A stretch of DNA of 64,000 bases, from positions 62,001-126,000 of the forward strand of contig CAZUQM010000004.1 of assembly GCA_964622545.1 (NCBI GenBank). The letters run 5' to 3'. Position 1 is the stretch's first letter. Every line of letters begins with the position of its first letter. The DNA comes from JAFGLZ01 sp964622545 (lineage in GTDB: Bacteria; Planctomycetota; Phycisphaerae; UBA1845; JAFGLZ01). Position numbers and translations under genes: made by a program. Positions 7,621-16,714 of the stretch are shown here, in pieces. The notes beneath the pieces were generated by a model. That model was given only the letters and a program-made list of their open reading frames with translations. It was not told the origin of the DNA and did not search any database.

Positions 7621-10600
7621 ATGCGTCCAACAGACCGAACGCACGTCTTCATCCGGACCGCGCCGGCCGTCGCTGTGCTTGTCATCGTCTCGCTGACACG
7701 CGCCGGTCGGGCCGCGACCGACCGTCTGCCCGAGAACCTGGCCAAGCGCGCGACGATCACCGCCGACAGCGTCTACAACAAAGACTACCTCCCCAAGCTC
7801 GTCGCCGACGGCGTCGTGCCTGCCGCCGAGGGCAAGGAGGACGTCGGCCATGCCTGGTGCGTCAACGGCAAGACGCATCGCGGCGGCGCGACGCTCACGT
7901 TCACATGGGCCGAGCCCGTCCGCATCGCCGAGATCGTCTACTACGCCCGCACGGGATGGTTCATCAATGAGGGTTGGAAGGACTGCGAGGTTTGCGCCAA
8001 CGGTCGCGGTGCGCCGATCGCCACAGGCCGCTTGGCCAAACGGCACGGCCCGCAGCGCATCCGATTGCCCAAGCCCGTGCAGGCACGCAAGCTCACGCTC
8101 CGGTTCACCAGCTCGTACGACGGCCTCAACCCCGGCGCCTCGGAGGTGCAGATCTTCCCCGCCATCCCGTCCGATCGCGCCCTGACCCGATTCCTCCGGC
8201 GCGCCGACCCGTCCAACTCACTGGGCAGGATGCCGTGGGTCGATCGCGTCGACGCGGCCAAGCTCCGCGGGCTGATCCTGCGGCTCAAGGCCACCCACGG
8301 CCCCGACTATGCCCAGGCCGGCGAGCACCTCGCCCGCCTCGATCGATTGGCCAAGGGCAGACTCTCGGCCAAGGCACCCGATCGGTGTGGCACGGCCGCC
8401 CCCGGCCGTGAAAGAGAAACCCTCCCAGCCGAGGGCGGCTGGGCCACACAGGCCAAGCCGGCGCCGCCGGACCTCGACCACGCCCTGGCCGACCTCCAGC
8501 GCGAGGTCTTGCTGTTCGACGTCGATCGCCTCGTGGTCATCAAGCGGCACGAGATCGTCGCCTCACACGTCTACACCTACCACTACGAGGGCTTCAAGCC
8601 CGGCGGCGCGCTGATGACCATCGCGCCGCACGGCAGCGACGACGACCCGGCGGCCGGGGATCCCCGCGAGCTCGTCACCTCGCCCACCGGCCAGATCCTC
8701 GACTGCGACCTGTCCTACGACGGCAAGACGATTCTCTTCAGTTGGCGGCGGACCAAGGACGAGGGCTATCACCTCTGGACCATCGACGTCGACGGCTCGA
8801 ACCTCCGCCAGATCACCGACGGCGAGTGGCACGACTACAACGGCTGCTGGCTGCCCGACGGCGGCATCGCGTTTTTGAGCACGCGGTCGGCCCAGTTCGC
8901 GTACTGCTGGCACGCGCCGGTCGGCGTGGTGCATCGCATGGACGGCGACGGCCGTAACGTCGTACGGCTCTCGGCCAACTACCTCAACGACTTCACGCCG
9001 CAGGTCCTCGACGACGGGCGGCTCATCTACAGCCGGTGGGAGTACGTCGACAAGCCGGCCATCCCGATCCAGAGCCTCTGGACGATCAACCCGGACGGCA
9101 CATGCCTGAGCGCCTACTTCGGCAACGGCGTGCTCTCGCCCGGGACGTTCATGGAGGCCCGGTCGATCCCCGGCACGAACCGCATCATCTGCACGATGAC
9201 AGGCCATAAAGGCCCGACCCGCGGGGCGATCGGCGTGGTCGACCGATCGCTCGGCCTGAACGCCCAGGAGGCGATCCGCAACATCACGCCCGACGTGCCG
9301 CTGCCGCCGGTCGACAAGGGCAACGGCAACACGTCCGGCTCGAAGCAGTACAGCTGCCCGGTGCCGCTGGACGCCGAGCGGTTCCTGGTCTCGATCCGCG
9401 GACCGCTGCTGGTGCGGACGATCGACGGCGGGTGCCAGTCGATCGCCCTGCCCAGTCCGGACGGCGGGATGCAGTACCTCAACGCCCTGCCGATCCGCCC
9501 ACGTCCGCGGCCCCCCGTGATGGCCTCGGCCCACGGCGGGCCCGAAGCGGGGCCAACGCCCGCGACCGTGTACCTCCAGGACATCTACCAGGGACTCGAG
9601 CCGGCCGTCCGGCGCGGCCAAGTCAAGCGGCTCCGCATCGTCCGCGAGATGGAAAAGGCCGTGCGGATCGACCCGTCGCTTCGGGCGTTCGGCTTCCAGT
9701 TCCCGGTGATTTCATGCGGCGCCACGTACGCGGGCAAGCATGTGCTGGGCGAGGTGCCGGTTGAGGCCGACGGGTCGGTCACCTTCCACGTGCCGGCCGG
9801 CCAGCCAGTCTACTTCATGGCGCTCGACGCCCAGGGCCGGGCCGTCCAGCGGATGCGGAGCTTCACGCACTTCATGCCGGGCGAGGCACAGGGCTGCGTC
9901 GGCTGTCACGAGTCGCGGCGAACCTCGCCGTCGCTGCGACGGGGCCTGGCGATGGAGAGACCGCCCCGCACCATCGAACCGCCCGAGTGGCGCGGCCCCG
10001 ACGCCGATCCCAAGCGCGGCTTCGGCTACACGCAGATCGTCCAGCCGGTGCTCGATACGTATTGCGTCTCGTGCCACCACGCACCGGACGCGCCCAAGGG
10101 CGTCGACCTGAGCGGCGACAAGACCGACTACTTCAGCGTCTCGTACGAGGTGCTGGCCCGCGATAACCAGGGCCCGGCCGGCAGCCCCTACGTGAGCTGG
10201 ATCCCCACCTACAACGGGCACGAGCAGAACATCCTCGAGACGCGTCCCCTGGCCTGGGGCTCGCCCAAGAGCCGGCTGGCCGAGATCATCCTGAGCGGCC
10301 ACCCCGACGCCGACGGCAAGCCGCGCTTCGCGATGGACGAGACCAGCCGCCGCCGCATCCTGGCCTGGATCGACCTGAACGTGCCGTACTACGCCAGCAG
10401 CGAGACGGCCTATCCGAAGGCGCAGGGCTGCCGGCGGATCTATCCAGCGAATCTCGACAAGACGCTCGCGGCCGTGGCCAGACGTCGATGTGCAAGCTGC
10501 CACGCCAAGGGAAAGATTCCACGCAAGGTCTGGACGCGAATCACGAACCCCGAGCTGAACAGCTTCCTGCTCGCACCGCTGGCGAAAGCGGCCGGCGGGA

Positions 10601-10761
10601 CCGAACGGTGCGGCAAACCCGTCTTTGTGAGCAAGATCGACTCCGACTACCAGACCATCCTGCGGACGTTCGACGACGTGCGGGAGATGCTCCGCAAGCG
10701 TCCTCGAATGGACATGCCGGGTGGGCAACCCGCGCCGGAGGTGTGTCGCATCCGGAAGTAG
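7621..10761 (+). CDS. HzsA-related secreted multihaem protein with discoidin-like domain
   Basis: A 1046-residue protein with a signal peptide (hydrophobic core about residues 17-27, cleavage near AGRA). Residues about 35-185 look like an F5/8 type C (discoidin) sugar-binding domain. The middle (about 320-700) is the propeller-like region shared with the hydrazine synthase alpha-subunit family, with blocks such as DCDLSYDGKTILFSW and YNGCWLPDGGIAFLSTRS. The C-terminal third holds three CxxCH haem motifs: C759-H763, C815-H819 and C957-H961. The family is common in non-anammox planctomycetes and this copy gives no evidence of hydrazine synthesis; electron transfer coupled to carbohydrate binding is an inference. 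The start at 7621 follows a GGAGGG Shine-Dalgarno; the frame is open from 7354. Residues 256-277 are encoded by a palindromic repeat (see finding). Confidence 0.82.
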   Translation: MRPTDRTHVFIRTAPAVAVLVIVSLTRAGRAATDRLPENLAKRATITADSVYNKDYLPKLVADGVVPAAEGKEDVGHAWCVNGKTHRGGATLTFTWAEPVRIAEIVYYARTGWFINEGWKDCEVCANGRGAPIATGRLAKRHGPQRIRLPKPVQARKLTLRFTSSYDGLNPGASEVQIFPAIPSDRALTRFLRRADPSNSLGRMPWVDRVDAAKLRGLILRLKATHGPDYAQAGEHLARLDRLAKGRLSAKAPDRCGTAAPGRERETLPAEGGWATQAKPAPPDLDHALADLQREVLLFDVDRLVVIKRHEIVASHVYTYHYEGFKPGGALMTIAPHGSDDDPAAGDPRELVTSPTGQILDCDLSYDGKTILFSWRRTKDEGYHLWTIDVDGSNLRQITDGEWHDYNGCWLPDGGIAFLSTRSAQFAYCWHAPVGVVHRMDGDGRNVVRLSANYLNDFTPQVLDDGRLIYSRWEYVDKPAIPIQSLWTINPDGTCLSAYFGNGVLSPGTFMEARSIPGTNRIICTMTGHKGPTRGAIGVVDRSLGLNAQEAIRNITPDVPLPPVDKGNGNTSGSKQYSCPVPLDAERFLVSIRGPLLVRTIDGGCQSIALPSPDGGMQYLNALPIRPRPRPPVMASAHGGPEAGPTPATVYLQDIYQGLEPAVRRGQVKRLRIVREMEKAVRIDPSLRAFGFQFPVISCGATYAGKHVLGEVPVEADGSVTFHVPAGQPVYFMALDAQGRAVQRMRSFTHFMPGEAQGCVGCHESRRTSPSLRRGLAMERPPRTIEPPEWRGPDADPKRGFGYTQIVQPVLDTYCVSCHHAPDAPKGVDLSGDKTDYFSVSYEVLARDNQGPAGSPYVSWIPTYNGHEQNILETRPLAWGSPKSRLAEIILSGHPDADGKPRFAMDETSRRRILAWIDLNVPYYASSETAYPKAQGCRRIYPANLDKTLAAVARRRCASCHAKGKIPRKVWTRITNPELNSFLLAPLAKAAGGTERCGKPVFVSKIDSDYQTILRTFDDVREMLRKRPRMDMPGGQPAPEVCRIRK
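8385..8450. repeat. Palindromic repeat inserted in frame inside the HzsA-related gene
   Basis: Sixty-six bases containing GGCACGGCCGCCCCCGGCCGTG and then CCCAGCCGAGGGCGGCTGGG with CCACA, the same double palindrome as the non-coding copies at 4781-4876 and 14691-14823. It encodes 22 residues (CGTAAPGRE then TLPAEGGWAT) without changing frame. Confidence 0.88.
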
Positions 10762-10789
10762 GCGGCGACAAGGGGTCACAACGCGATCT

Positions 10790-12586
10790 CTACTTCCTGA
10801 TCACCAACTCGTCGCACCGCTTTCCCGCCGCGTCGTAGGCGCGAAACGTCAGGCGCTTGCCGTCGATGTCGAACGTCTGATACCACGGCCCGCCGTTCAT
10901 GGCCTTGACGACGTAGTCGGGCGACTTGCGGTCCTTCTCCCGGCCGCGCGTGGCCACCGACGTCAGGTAGATCGTCCCCTCGGCGGGCGAATCCACGGGC
11001 CGGCCGAGCCGCATCGGCCTTGTGCGGTAGTAGTGGTGGACGTGCCCGTGCAGCATCATGTCGACGTGGTGCTTGGCGAAGACCCGCTCCCATCGCTTTC
11101 GGATCGGGCCGTACTCGTCGTCCTCCGGATGGCAGTACAGCGGGAAATGGTAGATGCCGAACCGCCACGTGGCGTCCGTTTCGGCGAGCACCTTCTCCAT
11201 CCACCTGGCCTGCACCTCGTACGACGTGCCGACGTCCAGCACCAGGAACAGCGCGTTGCCGTAGCGGAAGCTGTACGTCCGCTCGGGCTCGACGCCGGCC
11301 GGCCCGTTGTGGGGAAACTCGAACAGCGCCAGCGGCAGCCACGCTCCCAGGCCGTCCTGGTCGTCGTGGTTGCCCAGCGCGAACATCACCGGCTTGCGAC
11401 CGAACGCGCCCGCCGAGTACGCGAAGACGTGGTCCCACTCGTTGCGGTACAGGCCGGTGCTGACGACGTCGCCGCCGATCAGATAGAACGCCGTCGCCGG
11501 ATGCCGGTGATGGGCCAGCTTCAGCACGTCGCGCCAGTGCGTCGAGAGGTGCGTATCGCCGAAGTAGACGAACGAGAACGGCGCCTCGCGGCCCGGCGCG
11601 GTCGTGAACGTCCCGTCCCTCAGCCACGCGCCCGACTCCGGTGAGCCCACGGTATAGGCGTAAGTCGTGCCCGGCTTCAGTCCTCGCAACACGGCCGTGA
11701 AGCGGTGCGTCGTGCGGTCGTTCATCAGCAGGCGGTCCTCGATGACCGCGCGTTCGGCGGCAACGTGCTTCTCGGCCGAGACCGGTTCACCCTTGGGACG
11801 GTACCGGACCGCGCCCCGCTTGACGTCCGTGTGGGTCCGCCATTGGATCGTCTGCGTCGTCCGCGGGTCGTCGCTCCACGTGAGGGCGACGTGGTCGGGC
11901 CTGGCCGACGACGGATACGGCGTCTTGCGGAACGCGCCGACCAGATGCGCCTCGCGGGCCCGGCCACGGAACGTCGTCAGCAGATGATGCCCTTCGAGCG
12001 ACCTGGGCAGCTCCTCGATGACCAGCTCGTTCCAGTCGCGGTACGTCCACGCGCCCTTCTTCATGGTGATGACGGCCTCGCCGGCCGGGAAGAGGTTGGC
12101 GATCTTGACGGTGGCGCCGGGCTCCTGCGGGCCAACGCAAACGAAGTAGACGATGCGGTGCTTGCCGAAGCCGTTGATACCGAGCTCGACGCGTCCCGCA
12201 TCGAACCGTTTCTGCCAGACCTCGTAGGTCCAGATCTCGTTCTTGACCGTCAGGTCGGTCTTCTCGAAGCCGGCCGGCTCGAGCCAGAACGGCACCGGTC
12301 GTTGGTCGCGATTGCGGATGACCGAGACGACGACCGGCACGTTGACGTCGAACGTCCAGTATTTCGTGGCCAGGACCTTGCGCTCGGTCGGGGTGAGGAG
12401 CTTGAGGGCGGTTTTGTGGTCGATGCTGCGCAGGGCCGGCTCATCCAACGTGGCGTAGAGCCGCGTGACCACGTTATCCATCGTCTGCGTGAGCGCGGGC
12501 TCGGCCGCGGCGCCGGCCGCCGGGCAGAGATGCAGCGCAACACACAGTGCCATCCCCGTCGATGTGCGAACGGCCTGTCCGGTCAT
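10790..12586 (-). CDS. Secreted metallophosphoesterase, purple acid phosphatase-like
   Basis: A 598-residue exported protein with a signal peptide (residues 1-29, AGAAAE). An N-terminal region of unclear fold spans about 30-220. Residues about 228-330 resemble the fibronectin-III-like domain of purple acid phosphatases. The calcineurin-like catalytic domain follows, with all metal-binding motifs: GDTH at 343-346, GGD at 371-373, GNHD at 405-408, H480 and GHVHH after H513. The substrate is probably a phosphate monoester or nucleotide outside the cytoplasm. The ATG has the Shine-Dalgarno GAAGGAGG, and the gene converges on the HzsA-related gene with about 28 bases between stops. Confidence 0.8.
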   Translation of the reverse strand: MTGQAVRTSTGMALCVALHLCPAAGAAAEPALTQTMDNVVTRLYATLDEPALRSIDHKTALKLLTPTERKVLATKYWTFDVNVPVVVSVIRNRDQRPVPFWLEPAGFEKTDLTVKNEIWTYEVWQKRFDAGRVELGINGFGKHRIVYFVCVGPQEPGATVKIANLFPAGEAVITMKKGAWTYRDWNELVIEELPRSLEGHHLLTTFRGRAREAHLVGAFRKTPYPSSARPDHVALTWSDDPRTTQTIQWRTHTDVKRGAVRYRPKGEPVSAEKHVAAERAVIEDRLLMNDRTTHRFTAVLRGLKPGTTYAYTVGSPESGAWLRDGTFTTAPGREAPFSFVYFGDTHLSTHWRDVLKLAHHRHPATAFYLIGGDVVSTGLYRNEWDHVFAYSAGAFGRKPVMFALGNHDDQDGLGAWLPLALFEFPHNGPAGVEPERTYSFRYGNALFLVLDVGTSYEVQARWMEKVLAETDATWRFGIYHFPLYCHPEDDEYGPIRKRWERVFAKHHVDMMLHGHVHHYYRTRPMRLGRPVDSPAEGTIYLTSVATRGREKDRKSPDYVVKAMNGGPWYQTFDIDGKRLTFRAYDAAGKRCDELVIRK

Positions 12587-12610
12587 CCCCTTTCGCCTCC
12601 TTCAGATGGC

Positions 12611-13216
12611 TCATGCCAGCATCATATCCACCGACATCGCCGCCATCGACCAGACCACGTCGGTCGGCATGTGTTGGACGCCGGCCGGGTCAAAAAGCTG
12701 CGAACACGCGGAGGGGAAATCCTCGTCGCCCAGCCACACCACGAACGCCACCGGCACCTTGGGGAACACCGCGAGCTTCACGGCCATGTCACCGTGGTCC
12801 CACGCCGAGCCGCCGAGCTTCCTGCCCTTGTCCTGGAACGCTTCGGGGCTGACGGCGTACCGCTCGGCGATCTTGTCCAGGGGTAGGACGTGCGCGCCCT
12901 TCGAGAACATCGCTCCGCCCGGCAGCTCGCCCGGCGGCACGAACGCGCCCGAGAGGGGACCGCCCCTGGCGTGAAGAAGGTATCCCAGAATGGACACGCC
13001 CGAGACGTCACCGAGACCCTCGGTAAGATGCCGGCCTAGATCGTTGGCGGCGATGATGCGCCGATCCGCCAGGCTGACAAGGACGTGCTGGCCGAGGCAC
13101 GGCACGCTGTAGGCGGCCGCCGCTTGATCGAACCGGACCCGGGCGCTGGCCTGCACCTCGGCGGGATCGAGCTGCTCGAGTCTGTCCCAAGCCTGCTGCT
13201 CGCCGGTCCACGCCAT
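12611..13216 (-). CDS. DUF3786 domain protein
   Basis: A 201-residue cytoplasmic protein matching the DUF3786 pattern: RVRFDQAAAAYSVPCLGQHVLVSL near the N-terminus, a central GVSILGYLLHARGGPLSG, and a C-terminal PTDVVWSMAAMSVDMML. The family is found in anaerobes and planctomycetes and has no established function. An upstream GTG at 13240 is in frame, but the ATG at 13216 has a strong GGGGGAGG Shine-Dalgarno 5 bases away and was chosen. It lies 24 bases upstream of the metallophosphoesterase in the same direction, so the two may be cotranscribed. Confidence 0.72.
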   Translation of the reverse strand: MAWTGEQQAWDRLEQLDPAEVQASARVRFDQAAAAYSVPCLGQHVLVSLADRRIIAANDLGRHLTEGLGDVSGVSILGYLLHARGGPLSGAFVPPGELPGGAMFSKGAHVLPLDKIAERYAVSPEAFQDKGRKLGGSAWDHGDMAVKLAVFPKVPVAFVVWLGDEDFPSACSQLFDPAGVQHMPTDVVWSMAAMSVDMMLA

Positions 13217-13271
13217 CGGAGCCTCCCCCGCGGACATCACAGTCCGTGGAACGTGCGAGCCCGACCCGGTC

Positions 13272-14585
13272 TCACTTGCCGTCCAGATGCTTGTCGGCGA
13301 AGTCCATGTACCGCTGCCAGTCGTACTCGGTCAGGTTGTGGCGGCCGGTCCGGCAGTGGTAGCCAATCGTGCCGTGCACCGGCTGATCGACCTTCGGCAT
13401 GGTATCGGCCGGCAGACCTTCGAGCCCGAACAGGCGATACACCGGGCTGGCGTGCTTGGCCGCGAGGAACTCGCCCTTGGGATCGGCCCAGCGATCCTCA
13501 ACGGCGCTGGCGACGTAGACGGGTCGCGGCGCGGCCAGCGCGATCAACATGTGCTGGTCCACCGGCAGGTCGTTCACGCGGTTGTTGTACGTCTTGAAGT
13601 TCGCACAGAACCAGTGTGGGAAGACGGTGTTGATCCGCCCGACCGTCTCGCCGAACTCCCGACGGCTGAGCGCCGCACCGCCGCAGCCCGAATCGTTGGA
13701 GATGACGATAGCGAAGCGTTGGTCCTGCGCGCCGGCCCACAACGACGTCTTGCCGAGCCGAGAATGACCGAGCACCATCACGCGCTGGTTGTCGACGTCT
13801 TTGTCGGTCTCAAAGTAGTCCTGCGCGCGAGACAGGCCCCACGCCCACGCACCGATCGATCCCCACGCGTCGGCCGGCCGCTTCTCGCCATGCTCCTTAT
13901 CGAACGCTCCGTGCACGCCGTTCTTGAACCCGTCGTGATAGTCCGGATCGATATCGCCGTAGTAGATCGTGGCCAGGCCGTAGCCCCGCGCCAGGATCTT
14001 CTCCACAGGGAACCGTGCCTTGGCCACGCCACGGGCTTCCTCGGTGGCTCGATTCTTCACCACGCCGGTTCGCTTGCGCGGTAGCCAACTCGTGCAGAGC
14101 TTGATGGCCGGGTCGGTGCTGATCGAGTGGTTGCCCTGGAAGTTCAGCAGCACGAAGAGCGGTACGGGTTTCTTGGCCTGGTTCGGCAGGTACATCAGGA
14201 TGTCCATGCTCGGGCCGTCCGGCTTGCCCGTGAAGCTCACCGTCACCTGTTTGCGCATCGCCTTGCCGTTGAGCGCCTTCGGGTCGTGGTCGAATACCTT
14301 GAAGGTCATGCCCTTCGGCCTGTCGGGCGACCGGCCGTAGACGTGCTTGCGGAACAGCTCGAGGATCTCGGGCCTGCGCTTCGTCCGCCACATCTCCGCG
14401 CTCGTGACCTTCGTGCCGTCCTGCATGACCAGCGGGTCGGGTAGCGTGTAGTCGGGCACCTTCGACTCGTCGTAGTTCGGCTTGAATCGCTTGGCCGCAT
14501 CCAGCGGTGTGGACAAGACCGTGACGATCGCCATAACGGCCAGGGACGTGATCGAACCCTTGGCCAGGCTCATGAATGCAGTCAT
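13272..14585 (-). CDS. Secreted glucuronoyl esterase-like alpha/beta hydrolase (CE15)
   Basis: A 437-residue protein with a signal peptide (hydrophobic residues about 13-29). The N-terminal half carries the CE15-like segments (YDESKVPDYTLPDPL, HVYGRSPDRPKGMTF, YGDIDPDYHDGFKNGVHG). The catalytic serine is S275 in GHSRLGKT, the family form of the nucleophile elbow, and the histidine is probably H416 in TGRHNLTEYDW. The acid position usually found as ESGSGGAA reads NDSGCGGAA (D298); an alternative acid, E363 or D364 in SAVEDRW, is present. CE15 enzymes cut ester bonds between glucuronate of xylan and lignin alcohols. The ATG follows an AGGAG Shine-Dalgarno. The same-strand spacing to the DUF3786 gene is 55 bases. 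Confidence 0.82.
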   Translation of the reverse strand: MTAFMSLAKGSITSLAVMAIVTVLSTPLDAAKRFKPNYDESKVPDYTLPDPLVMQDGTKVTSAEMWRTKRRPEILELFRKHVYGRSPDRPKGMTFKVFDHDPKALNGKAMRKQVTVSFTGKPDGPSMDILMYLPNQAKKPVPLFVLLNFQGNHSISTDPAIKLCTSWLPRKRTGVVKNRATEEARGVAKARFPVEKILARGYGLATIYYGDIDPDYHDGFKNGVHGAFDKEHGEKRPADAWGSIGAWAWGLSRAQDYFETDKDVDNQRVMVLGHSRLGKTSLWAGAQDQRFAIVISNDSGCGGAALSRREFGETVGRINTVFPHWFCANFKTYNNRVNDLPVDQHMLIALAAPRPVYVASAVEDRWADPKGEFLAAKHASPVYRLFGLEGLPADTMPKVDQPVHGTIGYHCRTGRHNLTEYDWQRYMDFADKHLDGK

Positions 14586-14690
14586 GCCGAATCTCCTAGC
14601 AGGTGCAACGTCCGTGCCGGTGGTCCGGTGGGGGCACGTCTGCCGTGCAGGTCGACCTTCGGGCCACCCATCACTTCAGAGGGTGGAGCG

Positions 14691-14823
14691 ACATTGTGGC
14701 CCAGCCGCCCTCGGCTGGGTGACATTGTGGCCCAGCCGCCCCCGGCTAGGTGACATTGTGGCCCAGCCGCCCTCGGCTGGGTTTTTCGACGGCTCACGGC
14801 CGAGGCGGCCGTGCCACATTGTT
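14691..14823. repeat. Tandem palindromic repeats between CE15 and oxidoreductase genes
   Basis: Three about 33-bp units, each GACATTGTGGCCCAGCC followed by the inverted half GGCTGGGT, then one CACGGCCGAGGCGGCCGTG palindrome. This is the third and most expanded copy of the family at 4781-4876 and 8385-8450. A TTTTT after the third hairpin could let it end transcription. Confidence 0.85.
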
Positions 14824-14843
14824 GAATTCCTGCCGGGGAGTCC

Positions 14844-16163
14844 TTACCCCGCGTGGAAGTCGCGTTTGGCCGGGTCGTAGACCTGCCGCTTGCCGGTGTC
14901 CATCGCGACGGTGGCCATCATGACCGCGACCGAGTGCGCGTAGCCGGCCTCGATCGGCGCGTTCGGCGTCTTGCCGGTTCGCATGCACTGGAGCCAATCG
15001 AGGAAGTTGTCGGGGCGCTCGACCGGCTTGACCTTCTCGGGCTTCTTGGGCGCCTTGGTCTCCTTGATGGCGCCGGCGGCCGAGTAGGTCGGGGCCCGCC
15101 AGTTGCTCAGGTCGATCACGCCCTCGTCGCCGTAGATCTTGAGCACGTTGCCGTTGGCGTTGCCGAAGTTGGTCGCGTAGCTGACGATGAATCCTTCGGG
15201 GTATTCCCACGAGGCCTGGCAGTGATCGGGGCAGGTGAACGCGTACTTGTCCTTCCACGTGTAGGTCTTGCCTTGAGCGACGGCGCTGTGCGGGATCGAC
15301 GCCCCGACGATGTAGTGCAGCAGGTCGATGAAGTGGCAGCCGAGGTTCGCGATCGGCCCGTCGGTGAAGTCGCGGTAGCCGTACCAACCCGTCAGCCACT
15401 TGGCGTCGAAGGGCCGGTCGGGCTTGTCCATCAGGAACTCTTTGAAGTCGACGTCCTCGGCCTTGGCCTCGTCGAGCCGGCTGTACCAGTAGGGCTTCGT
15501 GCCGTTGCGACGCTGCTCGATGCGCGAGACCTTGCCGATGATGCCCGTTTTGAACAGTTCTTTGCAGCCGGCGCTGGTGGTCCAGCTTCGCACCTGCGTG
15601 CCCATCTGCACGACGATGCCAGCGTCCTTGACCGCGTCGCAGGCGTTGCGGAGCGAGGCCATGTCGTCGTACAGGCCCAGGGGCTTCTCGCAGTAGGCGT
15701 GCTTCTTGGCCTTGGCGGCGGCCACGAGGTGGGCGCAGTGATGGTGGTCGCACGAGGCGATCATGACCGCGTCGATATCGTCGAGGGCCATGATGTCGCG
15801 GTAGGAGACGAAGGCCCGCGCCTTGCGGCCGTACCACTCCTTACACCGTTGGGCCGCCTGCTCGCGCTTCTGTCGCCACGGATCGCTGACGGCCGTGAAC
15901 TCGACGTTCTGGTCTTTGTCGTAGGGATGCACGCCGCCCATGTGCGCGGCGTAGCCTCGTCGGCCGCAGCCGATCAGCCCGATCGAGATGCGATCGTTCG
16001 CGCCGATGACGCGGGCATAGCTGGAGGCGGTGAGCGTCGCGGCCGCACCGGCCGACGCGGTCTTGAGGAAGTGGCGTCGGGTGGAACCGGCGGCTTTGCG
16101 CGGCATGCGAGCGCTGGTTGAATCGTTGCTCAACGGCTGTCGAGGGTTGGTTGAATCGGTCAT
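14844..16163 (-). CDS. Secreted Gfo/Idh/MocA family oxidoreductase
   Basis: A 439-residue NAD(P)-dependent sugar oxidoreductase. A twin-arginine leader (STRRHFLKTASAGAAATL, residues about 28-45) predicts export in a folded state, as in many planctomycete members. The Rossmann motif GLIGCGRRG follows near residue 62, and the family lysine segment is YCEKPLG near residue 148. The C-terminal domain shows the usual GCHFIDLLHYIVG block. The ATG at 16163 has an AGGAG Shine-Dalgarno; the open frame extends to 16211 but that part has no support. The substrate is probably a sugar or sugar acid released from polysaccharide. It lies upstream of the CE15 gene on the same strand with the palindrome cluster between them. 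Confidence 0.85.
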   Translation of the reverse strand: MTDSTNPRQPLSNDSTSARMPRKAAGSTRRHFLKTASAGAAATLTASSYARVIGANDRISIGLIGCGRRGYAAHMGGVHPYDKDQNVEFTAVSDPWRQKREQAAQRCKEWYGRKARAFVSYRDIMALDDIDAVMIASCDHHHCAHLVAAAKAKKHAYCEKPLGLYDDMASLRNACDAVKDAGIVVQMGTQVRSWTTSAGCKELFKTGIIGKVSRIEQRRNGTKPYWYSRLDEAKAEDVDFKEFLMDKPDRPFDAKWLTGWYGYRDFTDGPIANLGCHFIDLLHYIVGASIPHSAVAQGKTYTWKDKYAFTCPDHCQASWEYPEGFIVSYATNFGNANGNVLKIYGDEGVIDLSNWRAPTYSAAGAIKETKAPKKPEKVKPVERPDNFLDWLQCMRTGKTPNAPIEAGYAHSVAVMMATVAMDTGKRQVYDPAKRDFHAG

Positions 16164-16654
16164 GGGTGAGTCTCCTGTGCGTGCGGCGCGGCTGTTGGGC
16201 TTCCAGGACAAACGCGCCCGGACGTTCGTGGACGCGCTCGGACCTTGCTGGAAGCACCTCGGTGAGATCGCTCGCCGAATGGATGCGTCGCCGGTTCATC
16301 GAATCGCAGAAGCCTATCCTGACGAGTCTGACGATGACGTCAAGGGGATGACCAGCAGGGTTCGGGGTTCAGGGTTTGGGGGCGAGCGATGAATGATCAA
16401 GAGCGCGGGGGCGTCCCTGTCCGGAGGATGCTTCATCGGGGCTGTCTCAGACGGCGATTTCGTGAGAAGGCGAGGCTTCCGCCAAGCCGAGCGGAATCAA
16501 CGTCAACGCTCCCTGACGGTATCATTCGTAACGCGCGTCCTTTCCGCGAACCCCGTGGTCACCGTCCCTCCTGAAATCAGTATGCCTCCAACGGTGGCGG
16601 CGGGACCCTCGAACCTCCGCCGAGCTTTCCAGTCAGCCACGCGATGAGCGAGCA
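16164..16654. other. Gene-free stretch with short repeat remnants
   Basis: No supported gene is seen in this gap between divergent genes. It holds a short GGTTCGGGGTTCAGGGTTTGGG-like simple repeat at about 16360-16382, and at 16505-16522 the sequence AACGCTCCCTGACGGT, an inverted fragment of the repeat family seen at 30110 and 42475. Confidence 0.5.
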
Positions 16655-16684
16655 TTGCCACTGCCTCCTGCCTGGATCTATACT
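16655..16684 (+). promoter_or_regulatory. Sigma70-type promoter of the DUF433/DUF5615 module
   Basis: TTGCCA at 16655-16660 and TATACT at 16679-16684 with an 18-base spacer, 30 bases upstream of the DUF433 start. The best consensus match near the module. Confidence 0.55.
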
Positions 16685-16714
16685 GAAACAAGTGTCTGAC
16701 GAGGTACATGCACC

